From UBA8919 sp041658185 (GTDB lineage: Bacteria; Elusimicrobiota; UBA8919): 64,000 nt of DNA. Position 1 is the stretch's first letter. Each line of letters opens with the position of its first letter. Under the pieces are notes generated by a model, which saw only the letters and a program-made list of their open reading frames with translations, did no database searches and was not told the DNA's origin. Both the position numbers and the translations under genes were made by a program. The DNA lies in NCBI GenBank assembly GCA_041658185.1, contig JBBAAR010000003.1, forward strand, positions 1 through 64,000, given 5' to 3'. This document shows positions 16,108 through 23,794 of the stretch, piece by piece.

Positions 16108-17103
16108 TTATTTCCGTTTGTTTAAGAAATAGATAAACATCACTCCGCCGATAATTCCTGTAATTACTCCGACCGGTAGTTCTATAGGCGCAATTACCGT
16201 TCTTGCGATTGTATCACACGCAATTAAAAATGCGCCGCCGGTTAAAAATGAGGCAATTATAAGTATTCTGTGGTCATAGCCGATAAGCATTCGGACGAAA
16301 TGAGGAATGACTAAACCGACAAATCCGATAACGCCGGCAACCGATACGGCGCAGCCGGTTAACAGTGATGATAAAATAAAAAGCGCTTTTTTTGTTTTTT
16401 CGGTGTCCACACCTAAGTGCGATGCATCTTCTTCACCCAAAGCAAAAGCATTTAAGTCGCGATAAAAAAGATATGCTCCAAACAGACCAAATACGGATAA
16501 TAAAACGGTTATTTTTATAAGAAGCATATTCGGCTCTTCCAGAGAACCCATTATCCAGAAAATAATTCCGTGTAAATCCTCCACTTTAGATATTGCCATT
16601 ATAAACATAATCAAAGATGACGAAATAAAACTTATCATTACGCCCGTTAAAAGAAGTCCTTGAATTTTTAATATACCCTTTTTAAGAGTTAAAAAATAAA
16701 CAATCAAAACAACCAAAACGGCACCTGCGAAACCTGAAACAGGCAGAGATAAGACGGAGGTATGATATATTCCCAAAACGATGTTCAAACATACGCCCAG
16801 AGCGGCTCCGCCTGAAATGCCGAGTGTGTACGGTTCAACCAACGGATTGCGGAAAAGTCCCTGCAGGATAACGCCCGCCAAAGATAAAGAGCCGCCGACT
16901 GCAAAGCCCAGAATAATTCGCGGCAGACGAATATCAAAAATGATGCTGTACTCGGTGGAACCCCTGCCTTCAAGGATTGTAGAAAAAATTTTCTTTAATG
17001 GTATGCCTGAAGAACCGATGCATAAAGAGAAAATGCTGACAGTAAAAAGAACTCCTGTCAAAATCAATATCTGTATAGACCAGCGAAATAATTTTTTACT
17101 CAT
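16108..17103 (-). CDS. btuC: Cobalamin/corrinoid ABC transporter permease
   Basis: A 331-residue FecCD-family permease with about ten hydrophobic segments. Diagnostic stretches are RLPRIILGFAVGGSLSLAGV near residue 58, the GISGGAALG segment, and IGFVGLVIPHFVRMLIGYDHR near 245, which contains the coupling helix to the ATPase. The neighbours btuF and btuD complete the importer. It overlaps the end of btuF by eight bases. Confidence 0.93.
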   Translation of the reverse strand: MSKKLFRWSIQILILTGVLFTVSIFSLCIGSSGIPLKKIFSTILEGRGSTEYSIIFDIRLPRIILGFAVGGSLSLAGVILQGLFRNPLVEPYTLGISGGAALGVCLNIVLGIYHTSVLSLPVSGFAGAVLVVLIVYFLTLKKGILKIQGLLLTGVMISFISSSLIMFIMAISKVEDLHGIIFWIMGSLEEPNMLLIKITVLLSVFGLFGAYLFYRDLNAFALGEEDASHLGVDTEKTKKALFILSSLLTGCAVSVAGVIGFVGLVIPHFVRMLIGYDHRILIIASFLTGGAFLIACDTIARTVIAPIELPVGVITGIIGGVMFIYFLNKRK

Positions 17104-17926
17104 TTATTTTTTTCGGATATAAAATCTCAACTATTTCATTTAATGTTTCTGCAAAACTTACGGGTGTGGGGCTGCAGAGTTTGTAAGAATCAACAATGTA
17201 AATCCGGTTATTTTTTACTGCGTTTATTGTTTTATATTTTTTCCAGATTTTTTTCTCTCCTTCACCTGCAATTCCCATAGTTGTAATAATAATCACATCG
17301 GGATTTTGAGCAACAACCTCTTCTCTGCTGTAAAGTCCGGTTTTAGTGTTTGCGATATTTATTCCGCCGGCAGATTCAATGAAATCATTTATGAATGAAT
17401 CTTTGGTAGTGGTAAAGAGCGGCTTTGCGCCTATTTGAACAAAAACTTTTTGTCCCTCTTTAGCGGAATTTCGGATTATTGTTTTCTTTTTTATTAACTC
17501 TACTTTACCTCTTACTTCCTCAATAATTTTTTCCGCCTCTTTTTTTTTACCGACAATTTCTCCTAACTCCAAAAACTGACGGCAAATTTCATTAAAATTC
17601 TTTGCATATGTAAACTGAACAACCTTTATTCCTAAAACGTTTAATTTTTTTATGGTCTTGGGATTTGTCATTGAACTTGCAATAACCAAATCCGGTTTGA
17701 GTATGAAAATTTTTTCTAAGTCCTGCTCTATTATAGTTCCTACTTTTTCTTTGTTTTTTGCATCTTCCGGAATCTTGCAATAAATTGTATTTCCTATAAC
17801 TTTTTCTCCTGCATCTAAAAGATAAAGTTGTTCTGTGAGGGTTGGTCCTAACGAGATAATTCTATCTGGAAAATCAGCACCGTATAAAAAATTAAATCCA
17901 AATATTAAAATTAAAATTTTTTTCAT
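17096..17926 (-). CDS. btuF: Periplasmic corrinoid-binding protein
   Basis: A 276-residue helical-backbone solute-binding protein of the BtuF/FhuD type. It has a short signal peptide (MKKILILIFGFNFLYGADF), then RIISLGPTLTEQLYLLDAG, the start of the first lobe, and VVAQNPDVIIITT of the second. It should deliver corrinoid to BtuC. It overlaps cobS by four bases and btuC by eight. The cleavage region lacks a lipobox cysteine, so it is probably a soluble periplasmic protein. Confidence 0.9.
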   Translation of the reverse strand: MKKILILIFGFNFLYGADFPDRIISLGPTLTEQLYLLDAGEKVIGNTIYCKIPEDAKNKEKVGTIIEQDLEKIFILKPDLVIASSMTNPKTIKKLNVLGIKVVQFTYAKNFNEICRQFLELGEIVGKKKEAEKIIEEVRGKVELIKKKTIIRNSAKEGQKVFVQIGAKPLFTTTKDSFINDFIESAGGINIANTKTGLYSREEVVAQNPDVIIITTMGIAGEGEKKIWKKYKTINAVKNNRIYIVDSYKLCSPTPVSFAETLNEIVEILYPKKINE

Positions 17927-18636
17927 ATAGATAAAATTAAAAGCACGAAGACCTCAATTATTTCGTTTAACGCACCTAATATATCACCTGTAATGCCGCC
18001 GATTTTCTTGCTTATAAGTTTCAAAAAAATAAACGAAACAAAAGATACTGCAATCAGAATAAAAAATCCTTTCAGTTCAAAAATAAGAAAAGATATTAAA
18101 ACTGCGGCGATTGTAGCGATAAAAAAATCCTTTTTTGAAACGGTATCAATAAAAATTTTTCCGAGTCCTTCATTTTTTGCCGGCTTGGAAATCGTACTTG
18201 CAAAAACCAAACTCCACCGGCTTAAAGTCGGAAAGAGCAGAAGCGCCGGATATAAAATTTTTTGTGGAATACTTTGGAGTGCAAAAAATTTCAATCCGAG
18301 GATACAAAAAATTCCCATAACCCCCATTGCTCCGATGTGTACATCGTCCATAATTCTTAAAGTATCATTTTTATTTTTCCCCGCGTAGAAACCGTCAAGC
18401 ATGTCGGCAAAACCGTCCAGGTGAAGTCCGCCGGTAATTATTGTCAGCGAAACAATAACCAGCATATCAACCACATTTTTGGGAAATAAAAAAGAACCTA
18501 AATAATTTACCGATATAAGAAACCCGCCGATAAATAAGCCGACAAGCGGGAAAAAAATAGTACAGTTTTCAAATCCCCTTTTCACGACAGGGAAAATCGT
18601 TAGAAAACCGACTGCGGAAAGAATTTTTTTTATCAT
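17923..18636 (-). CDS. cobS: Adenosylcobinamide-GDP ribazoletransferase
   Basis: A 237-residue integral membrane enzyme that joins adenosylcobinamide-GDP to alpha-ribazole(-phosphate), the last assembly step of the nucleotide loop. Diagnostic segments are TIFPVVKRGFENC, FFPLVGLFIGG, and the acidic GGLHLDGFADMLDGFYAG near residue 72, followed by several membrane helices. It overlaps cobT upstream and btuF downstream by ATGA-type junctions. Confidence 0.95.
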   Translation of the reverse strand: MIKKILSAVGFLTIFPVVKRGFENCTIFFPLVGLFIGGFLISVNYLGSFLFPKNVVDMLVIVSLTIITGGLHLDGFADMLDGFYAGKNKNDTLRIMDDVHIGAMGVMGIFCILGLKFFALQSIPQKILYPALLLFPTLSRWSLVFASTISKPAKNEGLGKIFIDTVSKKDFFIATIAAVLISFLIFELKGFFILIAVSFVSFIFLKLISKKIGGITGDILGALNEIIEVFVLLILSI

Positions 18637-19700
18637 TCTAATTTTTTGCTTACACCGGCGTTTTCAAAAGTTGCCATTTCCGTTAGTATTTTACAACCTG
18701 CATCAACAATATTTATTCCTAAGGCCGCACCGGTTCCTTCGCCGAGACGGAGGTTCAAATCCAACACAGGTTTTAGTCCGAGATATTTTAAGATAACATT
18801 GTGTCCTTGTTCCACGGAACAATGCGAGGCAATCAGATATTCCGCAACCGTCGGTTGCAATGTATACGCCAGAAGTGCGGCTGCGCCCGAGATAAATCCG
18901 TCAATAACCACAGGAATTTTATGTGATGCTCCGGCAAGGATTACCCCCGTAATTCCCCCGATTTCAAATCCGCCGATTTTTGATAATATATCAATACCGT
19001 CTTTTTTATCCGGTTTGTTTAGAGCGATTGCTTTTTTTATTGCTGCAATTTTGTTTTTTAACATTTTGTCGTCAATACCGGTCCCCCTACCCGTAATCTT
19101 TTCAACATCAACGCCGCAAATTACCGAGGTGATTGCTGAAGATGGTGTTGTATTTGCAATTCCCATATCGCCGGTGCCGATGATATCAATTCCATTTTTT
19201 AATTCTTCTTCAACAAGTTCTATTCCTGCTTCAATTGATTTTACCGCTTCATCCTCCGTCATTGCCGGACCTTTTGTAAAATTGTTTGTCCCAAAATTTA
19301 TTTTTTTATCTTTAAATTCCGGATTTGTAACATCTATCTTTTCAGCGACTCCACAATCTGCGACAATAACTTTCGCACCGATATGCCTTGCCAAAACGTT
19401 TATTCCTGCCCCACCCCGTAAAAAATTATAAACCATCTGCGGCGTCACTTCTTTTGGAAAACAGGAAACGCCTTCTTCAACAACCCCATGGTCACCCGCC
19501 AGAGTAAATATCACCTTTTTCTTTAATTCGGGTTTTTCTTTTCCTGTGATGGCTACAACCTGACAAGCCAGTTCTTCAAGCCGGCCCAAAGAGCCGAGTG
19601 GTTTTGTGAGATTATCCAACCGTTTCTGCGTTTGTTCTAAAAGTTTTTCATCAAGTGGTTTAATTCTTTTAACAGTTTCTTCAATTTTTTTACTTAACAT
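18633..19700 (-). CDS. cobT: Nicotinate-nucleotide:dimethylbenzimidazole phosphoribosyltransferase
   Basis: About 355 residues with KPLGSLGRLEELA, AGDHGVVEEGVS, NFLRGGAGINVLA, GDMGIANTT, GGFEIGGITGV and LRLGEGTGAAL near the C-terminus, which carries the catalytic glutamate. It makes alpha-ribazole phosphate for the lower ligand. I start it at the ATG at 19700, overlapping the previous gene by 11 bases; a TTG at 19712 is also in frame. No bluB or other DMB synthesis gene is visible, so the base may be imported or non-DMB. Confidence 0.95.
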   Translation of the reverse strand: MLSKKIEETVKRIKPLDEKLLEQTQKRLDNLTKPLGSLGRLEELACQVVAITGKEKPELKKKVIFTLAGDHGVVEEGVSCFPKEVTPQMVYNFLRGGAGINVLARHIGAKVIVADCGVAEKIDVTNPEFKDKKINFGTNNFTKGPAMTEDEAVKSIEAGIELVEEELKNGIDIIGTGDMGIANTTPSSAITSVICGVDVEKITGRGTGIDDKMLKNKIAAIKKAIALNKPDKKDGIDILSKIGGFEIGGITGVILAGASHKIPVVIDGFISGAAALLAYTLQPTVAEYLIASHCSVEQGHNVILKYLGLKPVLDLNLRLGEGTGAALGINIVDAGCKILTEMATFENAGVSKKLE

Positions 19701-20379
19701 TTTTTTCCTCAAGTTCGTATTCTTTTATATCGGCAAAATAATGTTTCCAGAAACCGTTTTTCAGGATTTTTTCGATTTTTGTTATTTTTATTTTTTTTCG
19801 GAAAATCGGTCCGGCATAAACGAATGTATGAAACTCGCCGTTTTCTCCGCATGGGCAGATGTTTTTCTCAATCAAAAATTTTAATGTTTCTCTGTCAAAT
19901 TCTCTGCCGACAAAATTTTCATCAAATAAGTCCGCTTTTGCACTTACAACAACCGCCTTAAAGCCAAGTTCAATAAATTGAACAGCAACATCTTCCGGTT
20001 TTAAGTTCCACAACGGTTCAAGCGGTGTTATCCCCAGTTCGTTGCATACTCTTTTGACCCAGTTTCTGTGTTCATCAAGATAGATATCGCCGAAAACCAT
20101 TCCTGTTATTTTTTCTTTTTCTTTTAATTCTAAGACAGCTGATTTAAATTCTTCCTCGTATTTTTTCATATCGGGACTCACTTCTTTCTGAAAAATTGGA
20201 ATCCCGATTGCATCTGACTGCGATTGCATAAGTTTTCCATCTATTCCGTGGAAACATCCCCGTTTTGTTTCTTTGGATATAAAGTTTAATAGATAAGAAA
20301 TTTGATGTCCCTGTTGTATTGCTTTGTAACATGCAAGACAGGAATCCTTCCCCCCCGACCATGATGAAATTATTTTTAT
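19690..20379 (-). CDS. PP-loop ATPase, Dph6/MJ0570-like (COG2102 type), apparent AUA start
   Basis: The frame encodes about 229 residues beginning (I/M)KIISSWSGGKDSCLACYKAI, i.e. the PP-loop SGGKDS at residues 8-13, with VFGDIYLDEHRNWVKRVC near 95 and ENGEFHTFVYAGPIF near 185. These match the Dph6/diphthine-ammonia ligase-like family. The first ATG in frame (20229) lies 50 codons inside and would remove the PP-loop. A strong GGAGG (20390-20386) stands six bases before an ATA at 20379, exactly where the family's initiator Met falls, and this ATA overlaps the cobU stop (AAATAA). No ATG, GTG or TTG occurs between. Bacteria have no diphthamide, so the gene probably acts in cobamide metabolism or a related amidation; that is inference from its place between cobU and cobT. 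Confidence 0.8.
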   Translation of the reverse strand: MKIISSWSGGKDSCLACYKAIQQGHQISYLLNFISKETKRGCFHGIDGKLMQSQSDAIGIPIFQKEVSPDMKKYEEEFKSAVLELKEKEKITGMVFGDIYLDEHRNWVKRVCNELGITPLEPLWNLKPEDVAVQFIELGFKAVVVSAKADLFDENFVGREFDRETLKFLIEKNICPCGENGEFHTFVYAGPIFRKKIKITKIEKILKNGFWKHYFADIKEYELEEKNVK

Positions 20380-20894
20380 TTTACACCTCCTTTAATTAAA
20401 ATTGGAATACCGGCAGCCATAAGATATACTTTGCCGGAAAACTCTGAAACCATTTTATTTACATTTCCCAGCACATCCCTGAATTTTCTTGCAAGTTTAT
20501 TCCCCGGAACGATTCCTCCGCCGACCTCGTTTGAAACAATTATTATTTTTTTATTTTTATTTTTTATTTCCGTCAGAAATTTCTTAATTTCTGCAAGTAT
20601 TTTTTGTTCGCTTTTGCCGTCCACCATGCACCCGGCGACAAAAATTGTGAGGCAATCTAATATTGCCGTATTAAAGTGTTCCTTAAATATTTCCGAAAGG
20701 TCTTCTTTAATTTCTACCATCTTGAAATTTTTAGGTCTCGTTTTTTTATGTTTTTCAATTCTTTCTTTCATTTCAGAATCAGAAGGTTTTGCTGTTGCTG
20801 CGAACAATACATTCTTTTCTTTTTTAGCAAGTTCAATTGCATATGAACTTTTCCCGCTCCGAGCTCCGCCCAAAATAAAAATAATTTTTCCCAT
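20376..20894 (-). CDS. cobU: Adenosylcobinamide kinase / adenosylcobinamide-phosphate guanylyltransferase
   Basis: A 172-residue bifunctional enzyme with P-loop GGARSGKSSYAIELA at residues 8-22, the RIEKHKKTRP segment whose histidine is the expected guanylylation site, DCLTIFVAG and VSNEVGGGIVPGN. It phosphorylates adenosylcobinamide and converts it to the GDP form used by CobS. It begins two bases after cobA and its stop codon overlaps the apparent AUA start of the PP-loop gene. Confidence 0.95.
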   Translation of the reverse strand: MGKIIFILGGARSGKSSYAIELAKKEKNVLFAATAKPSDSEMKERIEKHKKTRPKNFKMVEIKEDLSEIFKEHFNTAILDCLTIFVAGCMVDGKSEQKILAEIKKFLTEIKNKNKKIIIVSNEVGGGIVPGNKLARKFRDVLGNVNKMVSEFSGKVYLMAAGIPILIKGGVK

Positions 20895-20896
20895 TT

Positions 20897-21409
20897 TTAA
20901 TAATCAATTCCTTTGCGTGATTTTATGCCCCTGTAATATGGATGTTTAACAATCCGCATATCGGTTATCAAATCGGCAAGTTTAAGTATTTTTTTGTGAG
21001 CAGCTCTTCCGGTTATAATCACTTCCATTTCTTTTGGTTTATTCTTTAACAAGTGAACAATTTTTTTAACATCAATATATCTGTCACGGATAGCAATGTT
21101 TAATTCGTCAAGAATCAGCAAATCATATTTTTTTTCTTTGATTATCCCGGCAATTATCAGCACTGCTTTTTTACACTCATTTTTAATATCTTTTGTTTTT
21201 ATGTTTTTATAGAAATGCGGATGCTTTCGGGCGAACGAGTAAAATTTGAGATTTTTGAATTTTTTGAAATTTTTTTGTTCACCGTAATAATTTTTTAGTT
21301 TAAAAAATTGAATTATGCAGACATTCATTTCGTGTCCCAGTGCCCTTAAAGCCAAACCCATCGCAGCAGTTGTTTTGCCTTTTCCGTTACCTGTGTAAAT
21401 TTGTATCAA
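20897..21409 (-). CDS. cobA: Corrinoid adenosyltransferase (CobA/BtuR type)
   Basis: The 170-residue protein has the P-loop TGNGKGKTTAAMGLALRA at residues 6-23, IIQFFK, LLILDELNIAI and VIITGRAAHKKI, the CobA/CobO/BtuR pattern. It attaches the adenosyl group to cob(I)alamin or cobinamide. The start is TTG with GGAGG about five bases upstream. It is the first gene of the cobamide operon and lies directly behind a B12-type aptamer and terminator. Confidence 0.95.
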   Translation of the reverse strand: MIQIYTGNGKGKTTAAMGLALRALGHEMNVCIIQFFKLKNYYGEQKNFKKFKNLKFYSFARKHPHFYKNIKTKDIKNECKKAVLIIAGIIKEKKYDLLILDELNIAIRDRYIDVKKIVHLLKNKPKEMEVIITGRAAHKKILKLADLITDMRIVKHPYYRGIKSRKGIDY

Positions 21410-21420
21410 GTTCCCTCCAT

Positions 21421-21451
21421 AAACAAAAAACCCAACTCCAGAGAAGTTGAG
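21421..21451 (-). terminator. Terminator of the cobA leader riboswitch
   Basis: AGTTGGG/CTCAACT pairing (21431-21437 with 21445-21451, one G-T) around a 7-base loop is followed by TTTTTTGTTT on the minus strand, 12 bases before the cobA start. The 3' half (GGAGTTG) can instead pair with AACTCC near 21470, giving an alternative antiterminator. Confidence 0.85.
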
Positions 21452-21459
21452 TGAACTTT

Positions 21460-21543
21460 CTCCCCTCGGAGTTTTCGTAATTGATAGACCGGGCTTTACC
21501 GTTGCGGGGCAGCTTCCGAATTACACGGAATTCCTTCAATTAC
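21460..21543 (-). ncRNA. Compact cobalamin-type riboswitch (variant) upstream of cobA
   Basis: P1 arms GTAATTGA (21543-21536) and TCAATTAC (21484-21477) are perfectly complementary and enclose a 51-base core. The core contains CCGTGTAATTCGGAAG and CTGCCCCGCAACGGTAA, the conserved B12-aptamer centre. The GCCACTG/GGGAAGGC helices and the AGCC-GGAGACC box of the canonical class are absent. A CTCC-GAGG-GGAG hairpin (21460-21471) follows, possibly the 3' kissing-loop hairpin of the compact AdoCbl-variant class. With the downstream terminator this should repress the cobamide operon when corrinoid is plentiful. Confidence 0.75.
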
Positions 21544-21551
21544 AACTTTTG

Positions 21552-21579
21552 ATTATAGTATTTTAATAAAAAATGTCAA
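21552..21579 (-). promoter_or_regulatory. Promoter of the cobamide operon
   Basis: TTGACA (21579-21574), 16-bp spacer, TATAAT (21557-21552): both hexamers are perfect. Transcription would start about nine bases before the riboswitch P1. The -35 overlaps the stop codon of the upstream PHP gene. Confidence 0.85.
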
Positions 21580-22445
21580 GAAAAAAGATGACTGTGATTT
21601 TTTTCCAAATTGTTTTTATATTTTTTCAGTTCTATAACAGCAGAATATGGCACTTTTATCTTTCCCATTATAGGCGGCTCGTCGTTCATCACACCGTGGC
21701 AGTCACTTCCACCCGTCATAATCATTCCAAGTTTATCCGCCATTTTTTTGAATTTGTCAGTTTCATCCGCCGAGTGTTTTGTGTGCCAGACCTCAATCCC
21801 TTTTAATCCGAAATTAGCAAGAGATTTTACAACATTGCAATTGATACTGTTAAAATGCGGATGCGCCAAAACCGGAATTCCGCCGACCCGCAAAATCATT
21901 TTTATAGCTTCGTCGGGTGATAAGCTGAATTTCGGAACATATGCCGGTTTGCCGTCTCCGAGATATTTCCAGAATGCTTCCTGTGTATGCGAAACAGCTT
22001 TATTTTCAACGAGCATTTTTGCGAAATGAAGCCGCCCTATTACTCCGATGCCCGCTATTTCAAACAGCCGCCGTTCGTCTATTTCAATCCCCAGACCTTT
22101 CAATTTATCCAAAATATGATATGCTCGTCTTTCTCTTGCCTTTCTGAAAAGTTTTAATTTTTGTTGAAAAGAAGAATCTTCCCAGTTTATGAAATATCCG
22201 AGTATGTGCATTTCATACTGATGAGAATTTTTTAATTCCACCGAGAGTTCTATTCCCGGTATTACTTCAATCCCTCTTTTTGAACCCTCTTTGATTGCAC
22301 TGGGTATTCCTTCGGTTGTATCGTGGTCGGTTATGCTGATTGTTGCAAGTCCTACTTTCTGTGCATACCTTACGCTTTCTTCAGGAGAGAAAGTTCCGTC
22401 GGAGTATTTTGTGTGAACATGCAAATCCGCAAAAAGAGTATCCAT
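21576..22445 (-). CDS. PHP-domain phosphoesterase (RNase AM/YciV-like)
   Basis: A 289-residue PHP protein with DLHVHTKYSDGT at residues 7-18, SITDHDTTEG near 38, GIELSVE, VLAHPHFN near 193 and GGSDCHG near 248, the metal-ligand set of the family. Relatives hydrolyse 3',5'-nucleotide bisphosphates (pAp) or trim 5' ends of rRNA. It follows phoH by two bases, so both are probably one transcript. Confidence 0.85.
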   Translation of the reverse strand: MDTLFADLHVHTKYSDGTFSPEESVRYAQKVGLATISITDHDTTEGIPSAIKEGSKRGIEVIPGIELSVELKNSHQYEMHILGYFINWEDSSFQQKLKLFRKARERRAYHILDKLKGLGIEIDERRLFEIAGIGVIGRLHFAKMLVENKAVSHTQEAFWKYLGDGKPAYVPKFSLSPDEAIKMILRVGGIPVLAHPHFNSINCNVVKSLANFGLKGIEVWHTKHSADETDKFKKMADKLGMIMTGGSDCHGVMNDEPPIMGKIKVPYSAVIELKKYKNNLEKNHSHLFS

Positions 22446-22447
22446 TT

Positions 22448-23752
22448 TTACAAAAGTTCCCCGGCAAGTGCGGCCAGTTGCGACCTTTCCGTTTTTTTGA
22501 AATTTATATGTCCGTACATTTCCTGTCCCTTGAATCTTTCAACAAGATATGTGAGCCCGTTTGATTCGGCGTCAAGGTAAGGATTGTCAATTTGATAAGG
22601 GTCGCCGGTCAGGACCACTTTCGTGCCTTCACCCGCTCTGGAAATTATAGTTTTTACTTCGTGAGGCGTAAGATTTTGGGCGTCGTCAATTATAATAAAC
22701 TGTCTCGGAATGCTCCTGCCCCGTAAAAACGCCAATGCTTCTATTTCTATTTTCCCGCTGTCAAAAAAATATTGAACTTTGTCGTCGGTGCTTTCGTCGG
22801 GATTGTTTTTATCTACGAGAAATTCAAGGTTGTCGTAAATTGAGCCCATCCATTGCGAAATTTTCTCCTCTTTCGTTCCCGGCAGGTATCCTATATCTTT
22901 GCCGACCGGCGTTACCGATTTTCCGACTAAAAGCCGTTTATAAATTTTTTCATCAATCGTTTTTTGAAGTCCTGCAGCCAGAGATAAAAGAGTTTTTCCG
23001 GCTCCGGGAACCCCGACAAGCGTTAACAACTGAATGTTGTCGTTAAGCAAAAGTTCAAACGCAAATTTCTGCTCGGTGTTGAGCGGTTTCAGTCCCCATA
23101 CGGCGGTTTCTTTATAGATAAGAGAAATAAGTGATTTTGATTTAATATCATATTTTGCAAGAGCGGATTTTTGCGGGTTTGACTCATCTTTCAATATCAC
23201 GAATTCATTCGCGGTAAGTTCGTCTTTTATTTTGATGGATTTATTCTTGTAAAATTTATCTATCGCGTCGCCCGATAGCGGCATTTCCCTGTATCCCTGG
23301 TATAACTGTTCAATTTTTATTTTTTCTTTTTTGTAGTCCTCCGCAACAAGACCGATTGCTTCCGCTTTAATGCGAAGGTTTATATCTTTCGTTACAAAAA
23401 TTACACTTTCATTCTTTTTCTGACGGGCATACGCCGCCGAAAGTATAAGATTATCTTTTTTGTTATTTGAAAAATCGTAGGGAAGGTTTATTTTTTGTTC
23501 AAGGTCTATTATCAGTTTTCCGCCGTTATCAAGAGGAATACCCTCGCTAAATTTTCCTTTTACGGCGAGATTGTTTAATTTTCTGGCAACACTTCTTGCC
23601 GCCCTGCCTCTTTCGTCGTGGAATCTTTTAAGATTGTCAAGCTCTTCAATAACTGCCATCGGTATGATGACTGTATTGTCTTCAAATGCGGTAAGCGATT
23701 CGGGGTCGTGGATTAAAACGTTTGTATCAAGAATGAAAGTTTTTTTAGCCAT
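22448..23752 (-). CDS. phoH: PhoH-family protein with N-terminal PIN domain
   Basis: The 434-residue protein joins a PIN nuclease domain (FILDTNVLIHDP near residue 6, VIEELDNLK near 33) to a PhoH-type ATPase domain (GVPGAGKTLLSLAAGLQ near 247, IIDDAQNLTPHEVKT near 352, TGDPYQIDNPYLD near 378). The PhoH2-type combination is thought to unwind and cleave RNA. The promoter is only seven bases from the ATG and there is no ribosome binding site, suggesting a leaderless mRNA. It sits with the PHP phosphatase and an RNase J-like gene, an RNA-metabolism neighbourhood. Confidence 0.93.
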   Translation of the reverse strand: MAKKTFILDTNVLIHDPESLTAFEDNTVIIPMAVIEELDNLKRFHDERGRAARSVARKLNNLAVKGKFSEGIPLDNGGKLIIDLEQKINLPYDFSNNKKDNLILSAAYARQKKNESVIFVTKDINLRIKAEAIGLVAEDYKKEKIKIEQLYQGYREMPLSGDAIDKFYKNKSIKIKDELTANEFVILKDESNPQKSALAKYDIKSKSLISLIYKETAVWGLKPLNTEQKFAFELLLNDNIQLLTLVGVPGAGKTLLSLAAGLQKTIDEKIYKRLLVGKSVTPVGKDIGYLPGTKEEKISQWMGSIYDNLEFLVDKNNPDESTDDKVQYFFDSGKIEIEALAFLRGRSIPRQFIIIDDAQNLTPHEVKTIISRAGEGTKVVLTGDPYQIDNPYLDAESNGLTYLVERFKGQEMYGHINFKKTERSQLAALAGELL

Positions 23753-23759
23753 CGATTTT

Positions 23760-23787
23760 ATTTTACAATTTGAAAAAAATTTGTCAA
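23760..23787 (-). promoter_or_regulatory. Promoter of phoH (leaderless geometry)
   Basis: TTGACA (23787-23782), 16-bp spacer and TAAAAT (23765-23760). The ATG at 23752 follows after seven bases, leaving no room for a leader. Confidence 0.7.
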
Positions 23788-23794
23788 GAAAAAT

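Noticed and set aside
18646..19431. 261-codon plus-strand frame opposite cobT
   Set aside because: Antisense shadow of a well-conserved gene with no ribosome binding site and no recognisable domain.
20144..20362. 72-codon frame starting at an ATG over the PP-loop gene
   Set aside because: It reads the PP-loop region in the wrong frame. The correct frame encodes SGGKDS and continues directly into the conserved body, so no frameshift is needed.
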